Assembly: GCF_958295425.1 (NCBI RefSeq)
Contig: NC_081143.1
Span: 26,620,586-26,684,585 of the forward strand
Direction: 5' to 3'
Origin: Solea solea
Lineage: Eukaryota > Chordata > Actinopteri > Pleuronectiformes > Soleidae
Length of the DNA stretch: 64,000 bases
In this document: piece by piece, positions 12,633-22,335 of the stretch
How the letters are laid out: each line of letters starts with the position of its first letter
Numbering within the stretch: the stretch's first letter is position 1
Program-made: the position numbers and the translations under genes
The notes under the pieces: generated by a model
What the model was told of the DNA's origin: nothing
What the model saw: only the letters and a program-made list of their open reading frames with translations
The model's database searches: none

Positions 12633-13286
12633 GAGAACAGAAACACAGAAACACAGGGCGTGAAGAACGAAGCAACAGAAAAATAAAGTGGTTTATTCAT
12701 AAAACTGCCAAGACCTGATTCAGTGTGTGTGTTCAATCCAGTTCAGCTCATCAAAAAAAGAAAAGAAAAAAAGGTCCGTGTGGAGTGGGAGTGGGAGGCT
12801 CTGTGGATTTATGTAATGTCTCCTTGCTCCTGTATATACAGCACGGCCTTCACACTCGTGCTCGTCCAATAACTCGTTAGTTGACTCTATAATAAGTGGC
12901 GGAGGTGAAGCAGCAGCAGCAGAGTCTCAGATCTCAGTGTGAGACATGATGTATTTACAGTTCTGCTGCTCTATAAGGGGCTCTGCACACACGCATGAAT
13001 AAACCATGGTATTAAAAATACTGAGGAGTCTTCTTAATTAATAGGAGGGGGGTTCTCTGTGCGACTGTACATGTGTTTCTATTCCCTATCATCATGCATG
13101 TTTCATCTCTCTTTGAAAAATCTTGCAGGTGTGAGCGGGAGCCCGGTCGTGGCTGTGCACATGGACGCGTGCCAAATCCTCACCGACAGCGGTTCATAAC
13201 CTTGTTTTTCTCGTTTTCCCGAGGAGGGGAAAAAAGTGCCGACTCTCTCGCAGAGATAGAAATCCCAAATAAAGCAGCGTGTTTGT
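12633..13286. other. No gene seen
   Basis: Low-complexity A-rich patch at 12755-12772 and otherwise unique sequence. No coding signal. Confidence 0.5.
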
Positions 13287-13312
13287 AAAAAAAAGAAAAA
13301 GAAAAAGAAAAA
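13287..13312. repeat. (AAAAAG)n microsatellite
   Basis: A-rich tract with regularly spaced G, about 26 bp. Confidence 0.9.
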
Positions 13313-13535
13313 CCTCCTTGCGGTGTCGACCTGACAAACACCGCCTCCCGAAGGAACTGTGGGCAAACAACGCCGCAGTAATTCTGACGGTAAATGCGAG
13401 AGCATTGCCAGCAGCAGCAGCAGCAGCAGCAGCAGCTGATTAATGCCAAAGCAGTCGTTATAATTATCACATTAGCATATTGTAATCTCACAAATTATCA
13501 TGAAAATTGTGGCAGCTTGCTTTTCTCTCCTCTCC
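13313..13535. other. Candidate conserved non-coding element
   Basis: Repeat-free sequence around a (CAG)9 tract. It is followed by an AT-rich block dense in homeodomain-type cores (gattaatgcc, ttataattatcaca, acaaattatcatg). This texture is typical of developmental enhancers, but conservation cannot be tested here. It is an inference from composition only. Confidence 0.3.
13409..13436. repeat. (CAG)9 trinucleotide repeat
   Basis: Nine perfect CAG units followed by ctgatt. Non-coding in either orientation as far as I can see; on the rptor transcript it reads (CTG)n. Confidence 0.95.
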
Positions 13536-13721
13536 ACTGGGGATAATCAGGAAGCTGTTTAACTGCTGCTGCTTTTTTTTTTGTTTATTTATTTATTTAT
13601 TAATTTTTCTTAAGCGATACTGCTTTATGAGACTAATTGTGCAAGAAGGAGCGAGGGATTTCAGAAGTATCCAGGTCAGGAGAGAGAGAAGCAGTAGCAG
13701 GGCCAGTTTTTGAAAGACATA

Positions 13722-14000
13722 ATAATCAAGGAACCCATCTTTACATGCAACATGCAAAGTATTGGGTGATTATTTAAATAAAACGCTCATACCAATAATC
13801 AGCAAAGCGCTTAATATTGGCCCCCAGTATGGTTTTTGTAACAAAATGCTGTAGAAAAGTCTTGTTTAGAGCTCAAAACCCTCAGGCTTCATCACGGACA
13901 TTTATGTCCTCTAATGACTTAAGAGGGAAGTAAATTAAAGTGACGTAAAAACAGACAAACTTACTTAAAATAGATTAGCTAGTAGAGCTAGTAGAGCAAT
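13722..14000 (+). repeat. Local duplication, copy 1
   Basis: Shares gcttaatattggcccccagt, gaaaagtcttgttta and gtcctctaatgacttaagag with 15180-15715 in the same order. The two copies are diverged and separated by about 1.2 kb. They could be a tandem segmental duplication or two insertions of one repeat family. Confidence 0.6.
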
Positions 14001-14682
14001 ATGAAAGCAAAGGTGCTGTAAGGTTTCAGTAAAATAATGATCAATTAACCCATCTTTACATTTTAAAAGTAAAAATGTTGGAAAAATAGATTTTTTTAAA
14101 ACTTTTCTGGATGTGTTTTGCGAGTTAAAATGTGTTTTGCGTGTGATCGACAACAGAGCTCCAAACATCACGTGACTCCACCATGTTGGCAGGAAAAACT
14201 TAACGCTGCCAGTGTTGGTTTTAAGCCATCAAAGATTGGAGGGACAAACACAAGACTGAAAGTTAAAAATAAAGAGTTAAATTGACTCTAATTTACTACT
14301 TTTACTTTAAACAATGTGATGCAACAGCACACACACATACATACATTTCCTCTCCAGTGCTAATGCAGTGGCCATGTTTTTTGAGTGCAGACAGGAAGTG
14401 ATGAGATATTTAAAAGGAAGCACTCAGACGCACACACACAGATTATGAATGAGTGACTGACAGAATGAATGGAGTGAGGGAGGAGGTTGACACGCGGCTG
14501 TGGAGGAGTGATAAAACACCTCCTCCTCCTTTCATGTGATATCTTCACCTCCTTTGTCTCCTTCCTTTCATGCTCTTTTCTTCATCTGCACCCCTGCTTC
14601 TCTACATCACATCACACACTCGCTGCGATGACATCGAGCCTGTCGTGCTCACAAGTGTGAGTTTGAAAATGGCTGACAGGCC

Positions 14683-14684
<2 letters not shown>

Positions 14685-14715
<31 letters not shown>
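14685..14715. repeat. (TG)n microsatellite
   Basis: About 15 TG units; a second short TG run followed by a G-run lies at 14768-14792. Confidence 0.95.
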
Positions 14716-14716
<1 letters not shown>

Positions 14717-15179
14717 CCTGGGAACGGAACCACCACCCATGACGTACAGTGTTAAGAAAAGGGGGATTTGTGTGTGTGTGTGTGGGGGGGGGGACTCCCC
14801 ATCTGCATCATCTCCTGAATGATTCAACAAATCTCTGAAAGTCAACACCTCCACCGTGATCTTCCATTACCCTTCCCCATTAAACCCTTCCTGTACGCGT
14901 GGGTGAGCACTCAGGTGGAAAAGTGAAACTGCCTATGGATGGATGTGATGTAACGTCTCCTGCATTTATAACCGGAGGGCCTCCGCCTCCTTTTATTTCC
15001 CTGCTGAAACACGGCAGTCAAACCCCCCCGAAGCATGCACCTCTGTGCAATCATTCAGCTAATGCCCCCAGAGCGCTCACTCTGCCCTGCTACCAAAGTG
15101 CACATATTGTACTTGTCCGTTCTTGCCACAGCCAAACAGAATATTTCACCTTACAGTGACAACTGCTAAGGCTTGAGGC

Positions 15180-15715
15180 TGAAGTTGGAACTAAATAACG
15201 ACAAAATACCATAGAAAAGTCTTGTTTAGACACTTTAGAGACCATGTTGGCAGGGAGGTGTTCTGCGTAAACAGCTAAACATAAAATTGGTGATTATTAA
15301 AATAAAATGCTCATACCTATAATCGTGCTTAATATTGGCCCCCAGTATGCTTTTGGTAATGTCTTATAAAACTTCACCTCCAGGGTTTGAAGCTAAATTC
15401 GGAGCAGAATTGCACTTAAATAACAAAATGCTGAAGAAAAGTCTTGTTTCAAGCTCCATTCATCACATGACTAAATACTGCCAGTTGAGTCATATTAGCC
15501 AATATTGATACAAGATATTACTAGTTATTGAGGCAGAACACATAACTTTGTTTAATCCTTAGGCTTCGTTATGGACATTTTTGTCCTCTAATGACTTAAG
15601 AGAGTAGTAAATTAAAGTCAAGCCTGAGGGTTAAGTAAAAACAAAGTAATAATGCACAACAAACACTATAGCTTACTTACTGGCAAGTAGATTTTTTAAC
15701 AATGCTGTTTGGTTT
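15180..15715 (+). repeat. Local duplication, copy 2
   Basis: Counterpart of 13722-14000, with extra internal sequence. The phrase agaaaagtcttgttt occurs twice within it (near 15210 and 15435), so an additional internal duplication is likely. Confidence 0.55.
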
Positions 15716-16182
15716 CAGTAACATGTCTAAAAAGCTTTATTAAAGTATTATTATAATGAAATGCCGAACCCCCCCAAAAAACAGTTCAGAGTCCAGAAAC
15801 TCTCTGAACTCTAAACTACAAGTTCACTATTGATCATCACTTTATGTGGCTAAGTGTGAATTTTTAAGTCAGTATCTAATCAGTTCCATTATGTGCTTTA
15901 TACGCAATTAGATGGTTAATGTAATACATCTACAGTGCTTTTCAAAGAAGACAAATCACATTCACCCATTCACACAGTGCCTCTATTTATAGACATGTGC
16001 TTCCCATTCATATTGTAATGCTGCAGCCGTCGGGTTCATTGTGCTTCCCAGGGACACTTCATGAAGAAAAGTGAGAGCCAAAGATCCAACCACTGCTCCT
16101 CACAAAGGGTGAATCACCCACTCTGCAGCTTAGTTCACATTACCACAGACTGAAGTGACTCACAGATTTCTTCCTGTTTTCA
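15716..16182. other. No gene seen
   Basis: Contains a short C-run and a local palindrome-like stretch (cagagtccagaaactctctgaactct) at 15784-15815; otherwise unremarkable. Confidence 0.5.
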
Positions 16183-16792
16183 TAGCACAGTGTGGACACA
16201 GAAATCTTTCATATCAGATTTCATCAGATCAAATTTTTTCTGGACACAGAAATTTGATAAAATCTGACTTTCAACTCAAATTTGTCAGATCAGAATTTTT
16301 TTTAGCGCAGTGTGGACACAGAAATCTGATAATAAAATTCAACTTTCAAATCAGATTTGTTGCATCTATTTTTTTAAGTGCAAAGTGGACATAGAAAACA
16401 CATCATTTTGAATTCTAATTTGTTAGATCTGTTCTTTTTTTCAGCGCAGTTGGTGTAGACACAGAAATCTGATCAGCAATTAGGACTTTCAAATCAGATT
16501 TGCTGTATTTTAATTTAAGGCACAGTGTGGACACAGAAATCTGATCAGATTTTCTACTCAGAATTGTCAGGTCAAAATGTGTTGCATCTAATTTTAAGTG
16601 CTGTGTGGACACAGAAATCTGATTCAGATTTTCAAATCAGATTAGATTTTTTTTCAGCAGTGTGGAAAAAGAAATCTAATAATCAATTCAGATTTTCAAA
16701 TCAGATTTGTCGTATTAGATTTTTTTTTTTCCAGCGCAGTGTGGACACAGAAATCTGATCATCAATGATTTTCAAGTCAGACTTGTGTCACT
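16183..16792. repeat. ~73-bp tandem array (satellite), about 8 units
   Basis: The phrase gtgtggacacagaaatctga starts units near 16190, 16311, 16526, 16602 and 16739, with degenerate starts near 16241, 16385, 16454 and 16661. Spacing is mostly 71-76 bp. Each unit also carries tttcaaatcagatttgt and a T-rich stretch before cagcgcagt. The array encodes nothing recognisable, and short frames in it are repetitive. Confidence 0.9.
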
Positions 16793-17728
16793 TCAGCACA
16801 CGGTCCTGAATCAGATGTATATCTGTTAATGAAAAGGTAAAAAGTAAACAAACAGAGGTTTGTTGATTTGTGCCTTAAGGAGATTAAAATACAAGAATAA
16901 ACCCAAGAGTCCAGGACTAGTTTATGGATTAAAAACAATGAATATGTCAGTTTCCATAGAGCAGGAACCAGCCCAGTTCAAACAGTCCTGACGTGATCAG
17001 TGAAGGAGCAGCTGTGTCAGGACCTGGAGTTTGAGTGTCGAGTTCTGTCAGACAGTGAAGCAGCTCAGCAGTTTGTCCGCTGCCTTCACCTTCACATGAA
17101 CCGGTCAACACAGATTTCACAGGAGTCACTGCTGCCTCTGTGCACCACTCTCTTCTTTTCCATCTCTTCTCTGTCATTTCTCAGCTAATATAGTCTTTGC
17201 TGAAACTTCTCTGTTAATAATTGAGATGAATGACAGTGTCGTCTTATTAGAAATTCACATTACATGCCACAGCCAGAGGAGGAAAGAGGAGGAAATACTC
17301 AGAAGACTTGGTCTGGGAGTTCCCTCTCTCTCTGTGTGTGTGGTAACATTCCTCTACTCTCTTTTAAAGATGCATAAATCCTGGTCTGGTGACAGCAGTC
17401 ATCCAGCGTTTCAGATCCCATAAGAGGCTTTCCACACGGACACGAGTCGAGGTAAATCCACGGAACTCTCAAAACACCACCCTTGTGTTTGGCGTAGACA
17501 AGCAATACACTACTTTGGAAAAAAACAAGGGTTTGCTGTATGATAACTTTGACTGAATTCATTCTGTCGTCATTGTTTCTCTTGACTTGTGTGTCGATTT
17601 TACGGTCACGATTCGATTATCGATGTCTTCTGCCATTCTTTGACTTGTCTAGTTAAGTCTGGGATCATGTCAGTTGTAAACTAAGCGTAAAAAGAAGAGA
17701 AGTCCTAGAGAGTCGTGGAGCTCTGTTG

Positions 17729-18073
17729 TTAAAGGGCGGTTTCACTTAATTTTTCCCCACTTGGTCAAATGAAGAACAAACTTAAAATCAGTGTTTGTTT
17801 AATTCACATTGTATAACATTCTATTCTATTTTCCAGATCTTTTCCTTATAAAACTTGACAGAAACACTACAGCAGTGTAGGGTTTTTATTTCCTTTAAAG
17901 GAAGTGACTTTAAAGTCGACATTTTGCCAGTTTTATTTATTTTTATCAATTCCAACTTCCTCTGTTGCAGTGGAAATGAGACACGTATCCACTGTCAGAG
18001 GGTTGAATAACACATTTATCTCTGGAACTGAGTTAAAAAAAAAAAATATTTTTTGGGTGAAGTGGCCCTTTAA
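17729..18073 (+). mobile_element. MITE flanked by TTAA, 345 bp
   Basis: The left end ttaaagggcggtttcac and right end (complement ttaaagggccacttcacc) are near-perfect inverted repeats, each beginning TTAA. TTAA target duplication is typical of piggyBac-like and Kolobok-like transposons; I cannot choose between them. There is no coding capacity. A poly-A run near the right end disrupts the terminal repeat slightly. Confidence 0.75.
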
Positions 18074-19104
18074 GGTCCCTCAATCTGCATTAAGGAGGTC
18101 ACATGCCTGAGGCTACAAACACGTCTGTAGCTGTAGTTATGGCTTTATTAGCGCGAGGTGAATGTTTCAGGAAGTTCTTGCTCCAAATGAGGACAGAGGT
18201 GTCGTCTGTGTTGACGGGGTTGTTGCCGTAGTTACGTCTACGTAACTGATGATGCACGTGGAGACGTCCTGTGCTTTGCTACGCGCTCCGCTCATGAAAT
18301 AGTTTACACGCAAACGCAAAATACTTGCACTAGAATATTCAAGTTCCAAATCAGCAGTTGCCATGGTTACTGTAAGTTCAGGTTAGAGGGGAGGAGCTAT
18401 CGCGTAGTCGCGCTACAACGGCTACAATGCCTTTGGGGGCGTGGTTGAATCCTAGATTCCACGTTTGCTTTCGCAGGTCGAGATCGTGACACCGCTACTT
18501 GTGACCAGAGGTTCTTCTCGAACTATTTAAACAAACACAGAGAAGATAATCCAGTTTTCAGTGTCATGTGGGGAGAATATATGGGAGTATGGGTGTAGCC
18601 TCTCTCCCTCTCTCTGCATGTGTGTGTGTGTGTGTGTGTGTGGGCACCACTGGTTGTATCAGCTTGAGATAAATTCAAGCTGAGAATCATGATTCCACTC
18701 TCTGCCAACACTTACATCACCTTCATAAATACTGCAGAGATGCATGTGTGTGTGTGTGTGTGCTGTTTTTAGTATTTGCATGTTACAAATCAGCCTCTTT
18801 GTCACGAATAACTCACAAATACCAACAGACTGTTTGTGTTTTCCAGGCACCGACCTCTTATTCTTATTCCTATGCTACTGCAGCACAAAGCATGACAGTC
18901 ACTGTGTATGTGTGTGTGTGTGTGTGCCCTTGTACACACTGTACATCTTTATGAGGAACAAAAATAAACAAAACCTTATAAAACGCGGGAATTGAGGACA
19001 TTTTGCATCACACCTTAAAATGACTTGGTTTAAGGGTTAAAATTAGGGTTAAGATTAAGGTGAGGATACTTCAATATACACTACATACCCTGGTTTATAG
19101 TCTG

Positions 19105-19108
<4 letters not shown>
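18074..19108. other. No gene seen; TG microsatellites
   Basis: TG runs at 18619-18642, 18745-18761 and 18907-18925. 18120-18500 is comparatively CpG-rich (tatcgcgtagtcgcgctac), but no promoter or exon is supported there. Confidence 0.55.

Positions 19109-19134
<26 letters not shown>
19109..19134. repeat. (GT)13, read as (AC)13 in the rptor transcript, 16 nt past a donor
   Basis: Thirteen GT units on the plus strand. In the sense orientation of rptor, an AC/CA repeat begins 16 nt after the 5' splice site of the Cys-containing raptor exon. CA repeats near donors are known binding sites for hnRNP L and can change exon inclusion. Whether this one does is not shown. Confidence 0.85.
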
Positions 19135-19139
<5 letters not shown>

Positions 19140-19150
19140 CGGCTGCCCAC

Positions 19151-19297
19151 CTCCAGCTCCTGCTCTCTCTGAAGAGCAAACTGTTTAAACGACTTGACGA
19201 TGATCCCGGCGTTGGAGCAGTCGTACACGAATATGGACGGACTCCCCATCCACGTCTGCAGGTCGTAGATGGACAGTGGGATGTACTGGGTGTAGTT
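19151..19297 (-). CDS. rptor: Raptor internal exon (RNC domain, Cys-containing part)
   Basis: This is the next raptor exon, 147 nt (49 codons, phase 0 to 0), starting [14 protein letters not shown] and ending [10 protein letters not shown], roughly residues 170-218. It contains [14 protein letters not shown], whose Cys (about residue 196) aligns with the caspase-type catalytic Cys. Raptor is known as a scaffold and no protease activity is established for it. The acceptor is tcttcctgcag before AACTAC; the donor is GAG followed by gtgggcagcc, a functional-looking but non-optimal GT site. The sense-strand acceptor region contains a run of 13 C (19312-19324), and an (AC)13 run begins 16 nt past the donor (19134 down to 19109). 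The exon is therefore closely flanked by two unstable simple repeats. The preceding intron is 1,726 bp and the following one 12,475 bp. Confidence 0.97.
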
Positions 19298-19311
19298 CTG
19301 CAGGAAGACAT

Positions 19312-19324
19312 GGGGGGGGGGGGG
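19312..19324. repeat. G13 run, read as C13 within the acceptor region of the raptor exon
   Basis: Thirteen consecutive G on the plus strand. In the transcript this is a C13 run 14 nt before the AG-adjacent exon start, contributing to the pyrimidine tract. Mononucleotide runs of this length are unstable, so length variation between individuals is expected. Confidence 0.85.
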
Positions 19325-19985
19325 TTGTCAGTGTGAGACATCAGAACATCAGAGCAAAGGCATGTCATGTTATCGCTGGTAAATTGCTTTTATTAAGATT
19401 TGTGTTCAGTTATTAACTAGTCATCTGTTTGATGGAGAGTGTGAGCAGGAGGACGGGGCTGTGAAAAAAGGATGATAATCAAGAATCTGGCAACCACGCT
19501 TCCAGGAAGGTGTTAATACTTAATACATAATAGAAAATTGAGTTCTCCACACTGATGGTGCGTTTGAACCGGCAGTGACACCACAGCCGGGTTTTTACTG
19601 GAGGAGGAAAAAAAAAAAACAAGCACGAGAAGTAAAATGCAGAGATAAAAAAAGAGGAGAGGAGAGAGAACGAGGCGGGCATTAGACCCGAGGGTGTGCT
19701 GGGGACAAGGAGGCGACGGTTCAGGCCAGACAGCGGCGGTGCATCACTGTGAGTGGGTGCTTACTTATCGTGCGAGGCTGTGAACGACCTCACATTTTAT
19801 GCTTGATTCGCGTGCCGTTGACTCTCGGCTCCGCGGTGGAGTTAAACTGTGGGATCACACAAGCCTCCACACAAGCTGTGGTTTAATGTTTCGCCCCGAG
19901 AAATGATGACCACAAGGAACCTCTAGACACGCTCATTTATTTAGCATCAGTTTTTTGACCACAGGAGAACCAAACATGAGCCTAA

Positions 19986-20395
19986 TGCCGCTTTTCCACC
20001 ACACAGTTCCAGCACTTGCTTTTCCATCAGTGACAGTACCTGGTACCTGCTGGGTTTTTAGAGCTGAGGCGATACTAAAATGTGCCGTCAACAGACTGCT
20101 GGTCACTGATTGGTCAGAGAGTGTCGTCAGTGGAAGAGTCACGAGCGCGACGTCCGACACAAGAATCAAAGCGAACAATACCGAACTATTGATCAGTTAA
20201 AAAGACTTAAAAATCACTGAAAACATGCGTTAATCCCCAACATTTAGCAAAGGAAATGTCTTAAATCTCTGGTGTATTTAGCAACAGCACTGCCGGAATC
20301 ATGCAGGAAGAACTGATTCTGTGAGCAAATCTTTTTAATGAGCTGATTCTAATGATTCAGTTACACTGTAAACAGAAGCTACACAAGCTAGCATC
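19986..20395 (-). mobile_element. Family A non-autonomous DNA element, partial
   Basis: Begins tgccgcttttccaccacac, matching the element end tggcgcttttccattacac at 61895. It continues with the family's internal sequence in reverse orientation (agactgctggtcactgattg, tttagcaaaggaaatgtct, gattctaatgattcagtta). The opposite terminal repeat is missing. It shows what the copy at 1483-2250 looked like before the minisatellite arose. Confidence 0.72.
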
Positions 20396-21023
20396 AAAGC
20401 CTGACTCAGCATTTAAAGTCCTTACGTAGCATAAAATGGATTTAACTGACTTAAATCTGACTTAAAACTGACTTTTTTTAAAACCACCTCTAGGGTGAGT
20501 TTTTCACAAAAAGGGTGATTTTGCTCAAACAAATATTACACAACTCAGATATAGCTCCCAAGGTGCTAACAGCTAAGCTAACAGCAGAGTCCGCAGATTT
20601 ATTTGCTATGCTTCCGTGTCATGATTGTCCACTCAGGAGGACATTTGAGCTCGTTTCTGTCCTCCATTATCGCCATAAAACGACAAAATGCCCCCCACTG
20701 TTTTCTTCTTCTAATGAAGGAGGAGAGCACGAGTGTCGGCCAGGCTGCGTTCACGGCGCCCTCTGCTGGACTTAAACAGGTTTTTCAAGGATCAAGTTTA
20801 AACTTCCCCAGCCAAGTTGAAAAGAAAATCAGTATTTTTGATACAAACTTTTGTCTACGGACAAAAAATATATGAAGTGAAGGGATTTAAAGCTCAGTGA
20901 CGTCTTTTATACAGATATAGTTGTAAAATATGATTATTAATGATCATTATTATTATTACTGGGGTTCTTTATTGATTGTTCTTTATGTTATTACAGACTG
21001 CAGCTTTAATCTATGAGACGTAC
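20396..21023. other. No further gene seen before the raptor exon
   Basis: 20750-20775 contains gcgccctctgctggactt, a phrase common in fish repeats; otherwise unique. An ATT run lies at 20945-20957. Confidence 0.5.
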
Positions 21024-21182
21024 CTTATTAAAGACCCAGATTTCCCCGTTGACCGTGGGTCGCGGGACCCCGTGGCCGTTGTAGTGGAAGAGGACTCGCT
21101 CCTCTTTGGCGTTCCGCCTCAGCGACGTGCACAGCTTCTTCACCTCGTCCACGGTGGGATCCAGGCTCTGTTTGTAACGCGC
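21024..21182 (-). CDS. rptor: Raptor internal exon (RNC domain, His-containing part)
   Basis: This is an internal coding exon of raptor, the mTORC1 subunit that recruits substrates such as S6K and 4E-BP to mTOR at the lysosome. It is 159 nt (53 codons, phase 0 at both ends), starting ARYKQSLDP and ending GEIWVFNK, roughly residues 117-169. It holds the signature [10 protein letters not shown]; the second His (about residue 153) occupies the position of the caspase-family catalytic His. On the minus strand the acceptor reads ttttcttcag before GCGCG, and the donor is AAG followed by gtacgtctc, close to consensus. From memory it is nearly identical to human raptor, with an Ile for Val substitution in GEIWV. 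The next exon continues the known protein order without a gap. The overlapping plus-strand open frame (20976-21380) is an antisense shadow. Identification is very secure. Confidence 0.97.
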
Positions 21183-21444
21183 CTGAAGAAAACACAGACA
21201 GGGACGAGACGGGGAAAAAGGTTTCATTACAACATATTTATGCATTTGTACAAACTTGAAATGCCAACAAACCCTCAGAGACTCTCAGAGGAAGAGACGA
21301 TGAATCACTTCATCTCTAATTGTCAAGTTCATGATGTAATATCTGCTGTTTTTAGTGGAGTCAAGAATGAATATATCTGACCCACGATGTCCTTGAGAGA
21401 GTGAGGCAGAGACACATTTGTAAAACAAGGCTGAAAAACCTGAC

Positions 21445-21675
21445 ATCAGTTTTTGAGCTTCTTAAATATGAAAATGTTCTGGCTTCTTTGATCCACATTT
21501 GAAAGAAACCATTTCAGTTTTAATTTTGGTCTGTGGACAAAAGAAGGCCTCATTTCAACATTTTATGACACGTTATGGAACAAAAAAAACAAAAACAATA
21601 ACCGACATTAAAATGTATCGTATAGATTGTCGTATTGCACGAGGAAGGACGACAATTGATATTTTGACCCACCTA
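21445..21675 (+). repeat. Fragments of families C and F, adjacent
   Basis: 21445-21605 matches family C (gagcttcttaaatatgaaaa, tctgtggacaaaagaagg). 21616-21675 matches one end of family F (gcacgaggaaggacgac, attgatattttgacccacct). The F end is joined directly to C sequence, suggesting deletion or nested insertion. Confidence 0.6.
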
Positions 21676-21697
21676 AATCATCAAATGAGTCTTGTAT

Positions 21698-22115
21698 AAA
21701 GTACCTTAAAGGTGATACTTGAGTAAAAGTACAAGTATGTCACCAGAAAATGATTTTAGTAGAAGTTGAAGTCACTTTTTTTTGGAATAATATTACTTAA
21801 TTTTAATATATACTTTATAAATCCCCTTAGGGAAATTATTTCTCTGCATTTGACCCATCCTAGAATAAGGAGCAGTGGGCTGCCACACGGAGTAGCGCCC
21901 GGGGAGCAATGGGGGTTGGGTACCTTGCTCAGGGGTACCCCAGCCCTTTTGGCCTGGTAGGGACCGGCGACCCTCCGGTTACAAGCCAAGTTCCCTTTCC
22001 ACTTGGCCACGGGCTGATCCTTAAGTAAAAGTCTAAGTTTATGACATTTACAGTACTTAAGTATCAAAAGTCATTTTCTGATATTAAATGTACTAAAGTT
22101 TTAGAAGTAAAAGTA
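21698..22115 (+). repeat. AGTAAAAGTA-rich element interrupted by another repeat
   Basis: Both flanks are dense in agtaaaagtacaagta-like words (21700-21770 and 22020-22115). The middle is a different repeat, so this is probably one element split by an insertion. Confidence 0.55.
21800..22018 (+). mobile_element. Teleost interspersed repeat nested in the AGTAAAAGTA element
   Basis: Contains ctctgcatttgacccatcct, gagcagtgggctgcca, agcgcccggggagcaatggg and accttgctcagggg. This string of phrases is very common in fish genomes at the 3' ends of retroelements. Its class is not resolved here. Confidence 0.6.
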
Positions 22116-22140
22116 TTTTTTTAAAAAAAAAGGGAGGATT

Positions 22141-22335
22141 GAGCCATGGTGGCTCAGTGGTAGGGCGAGTTGTCTTTCAACTGGAAGGCTCCGGGTTCAA
22201 TTCCTGCCTCTGCTAAGTCTATATGTGTCCTTGAGAAAAGACCCTACTGTATGTTGCAGTGTGTGAATGGGTGAAAACTGTAGTTTAAAGTAGCTCATCA
22301 AGACTGGAAAAGCATAAATAAACATAAATAAACTC
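22141..22335 (+). mobile_element. tRNA-derived SINE
   Basis: The head carries RNA polymerase III promoter boxes: A box TGGCTCAGTGG at 22150-22160 and B box GGTTCAATTCC at 22194-22204. The body (gtccttgagaaaagac, gtgtgaatgggtgaaaac) ends in catcaagactggaaaagc, with a short ataaataaac tail. This is a known teleost SINE layout. The tRNA-like head does not fold as an intact tRNA, so it is not a tRNA gene. Confidence 0.82.

Larger units (their letters stand above)
6676..19150 (-). other. rptor: rptor intron, 12.5 kb
   Basis: This intron lies between the exon ending in QREQELE and the one beginning VAAINP. It runs from gtgggc to cccctcag on the minus strand. It carries a LINE fossil, F and E elements, a ~73-bp tandem array, a TTAA-flanked MITE and several microsatellites. 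No exon-like sequence matching raptor was seen inside, and the two flanking exons are contiguous in the protein. Confidence 0.9.
19298..21023 (-). other. rptor: rptor intron, 1.7 kb
   Basis: This short intron runs from gtacgt to tcctgcag on the minus strand. It contains a reverse-oriented A-family element at 19986-20395. A G13 run on the plus strand (C13 on the transcript) forms part of the pyrimidine-rich region before the acceptor. Confidence 0.93.

Noticed and set aside
16183..16792. CRISPR-like regular repeats
   Set aside because: Repeats are imperfect and directly tandem, with no unique spacers, in vertebrate intronic DNA; it is a satellite array.
19081..19368. 95-codon minus-strand frame with Thr-His repeats
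   Set aside because: Wrong frame over the raptor exon, extended by the AC microsatellite.
20976..21380. 134-codon plus-strand frame over the raptor exon
   Set aside because: Antisense shadow: the minus strand encodes conserved raptor residues with correct splice sites.
22141..22212. tRNA gene suggested by A and B boxes
   Set aside because: The SINE body follows directly and the cloverleaf does not close; treated as a SINE head. The same applies to 35713-35785.
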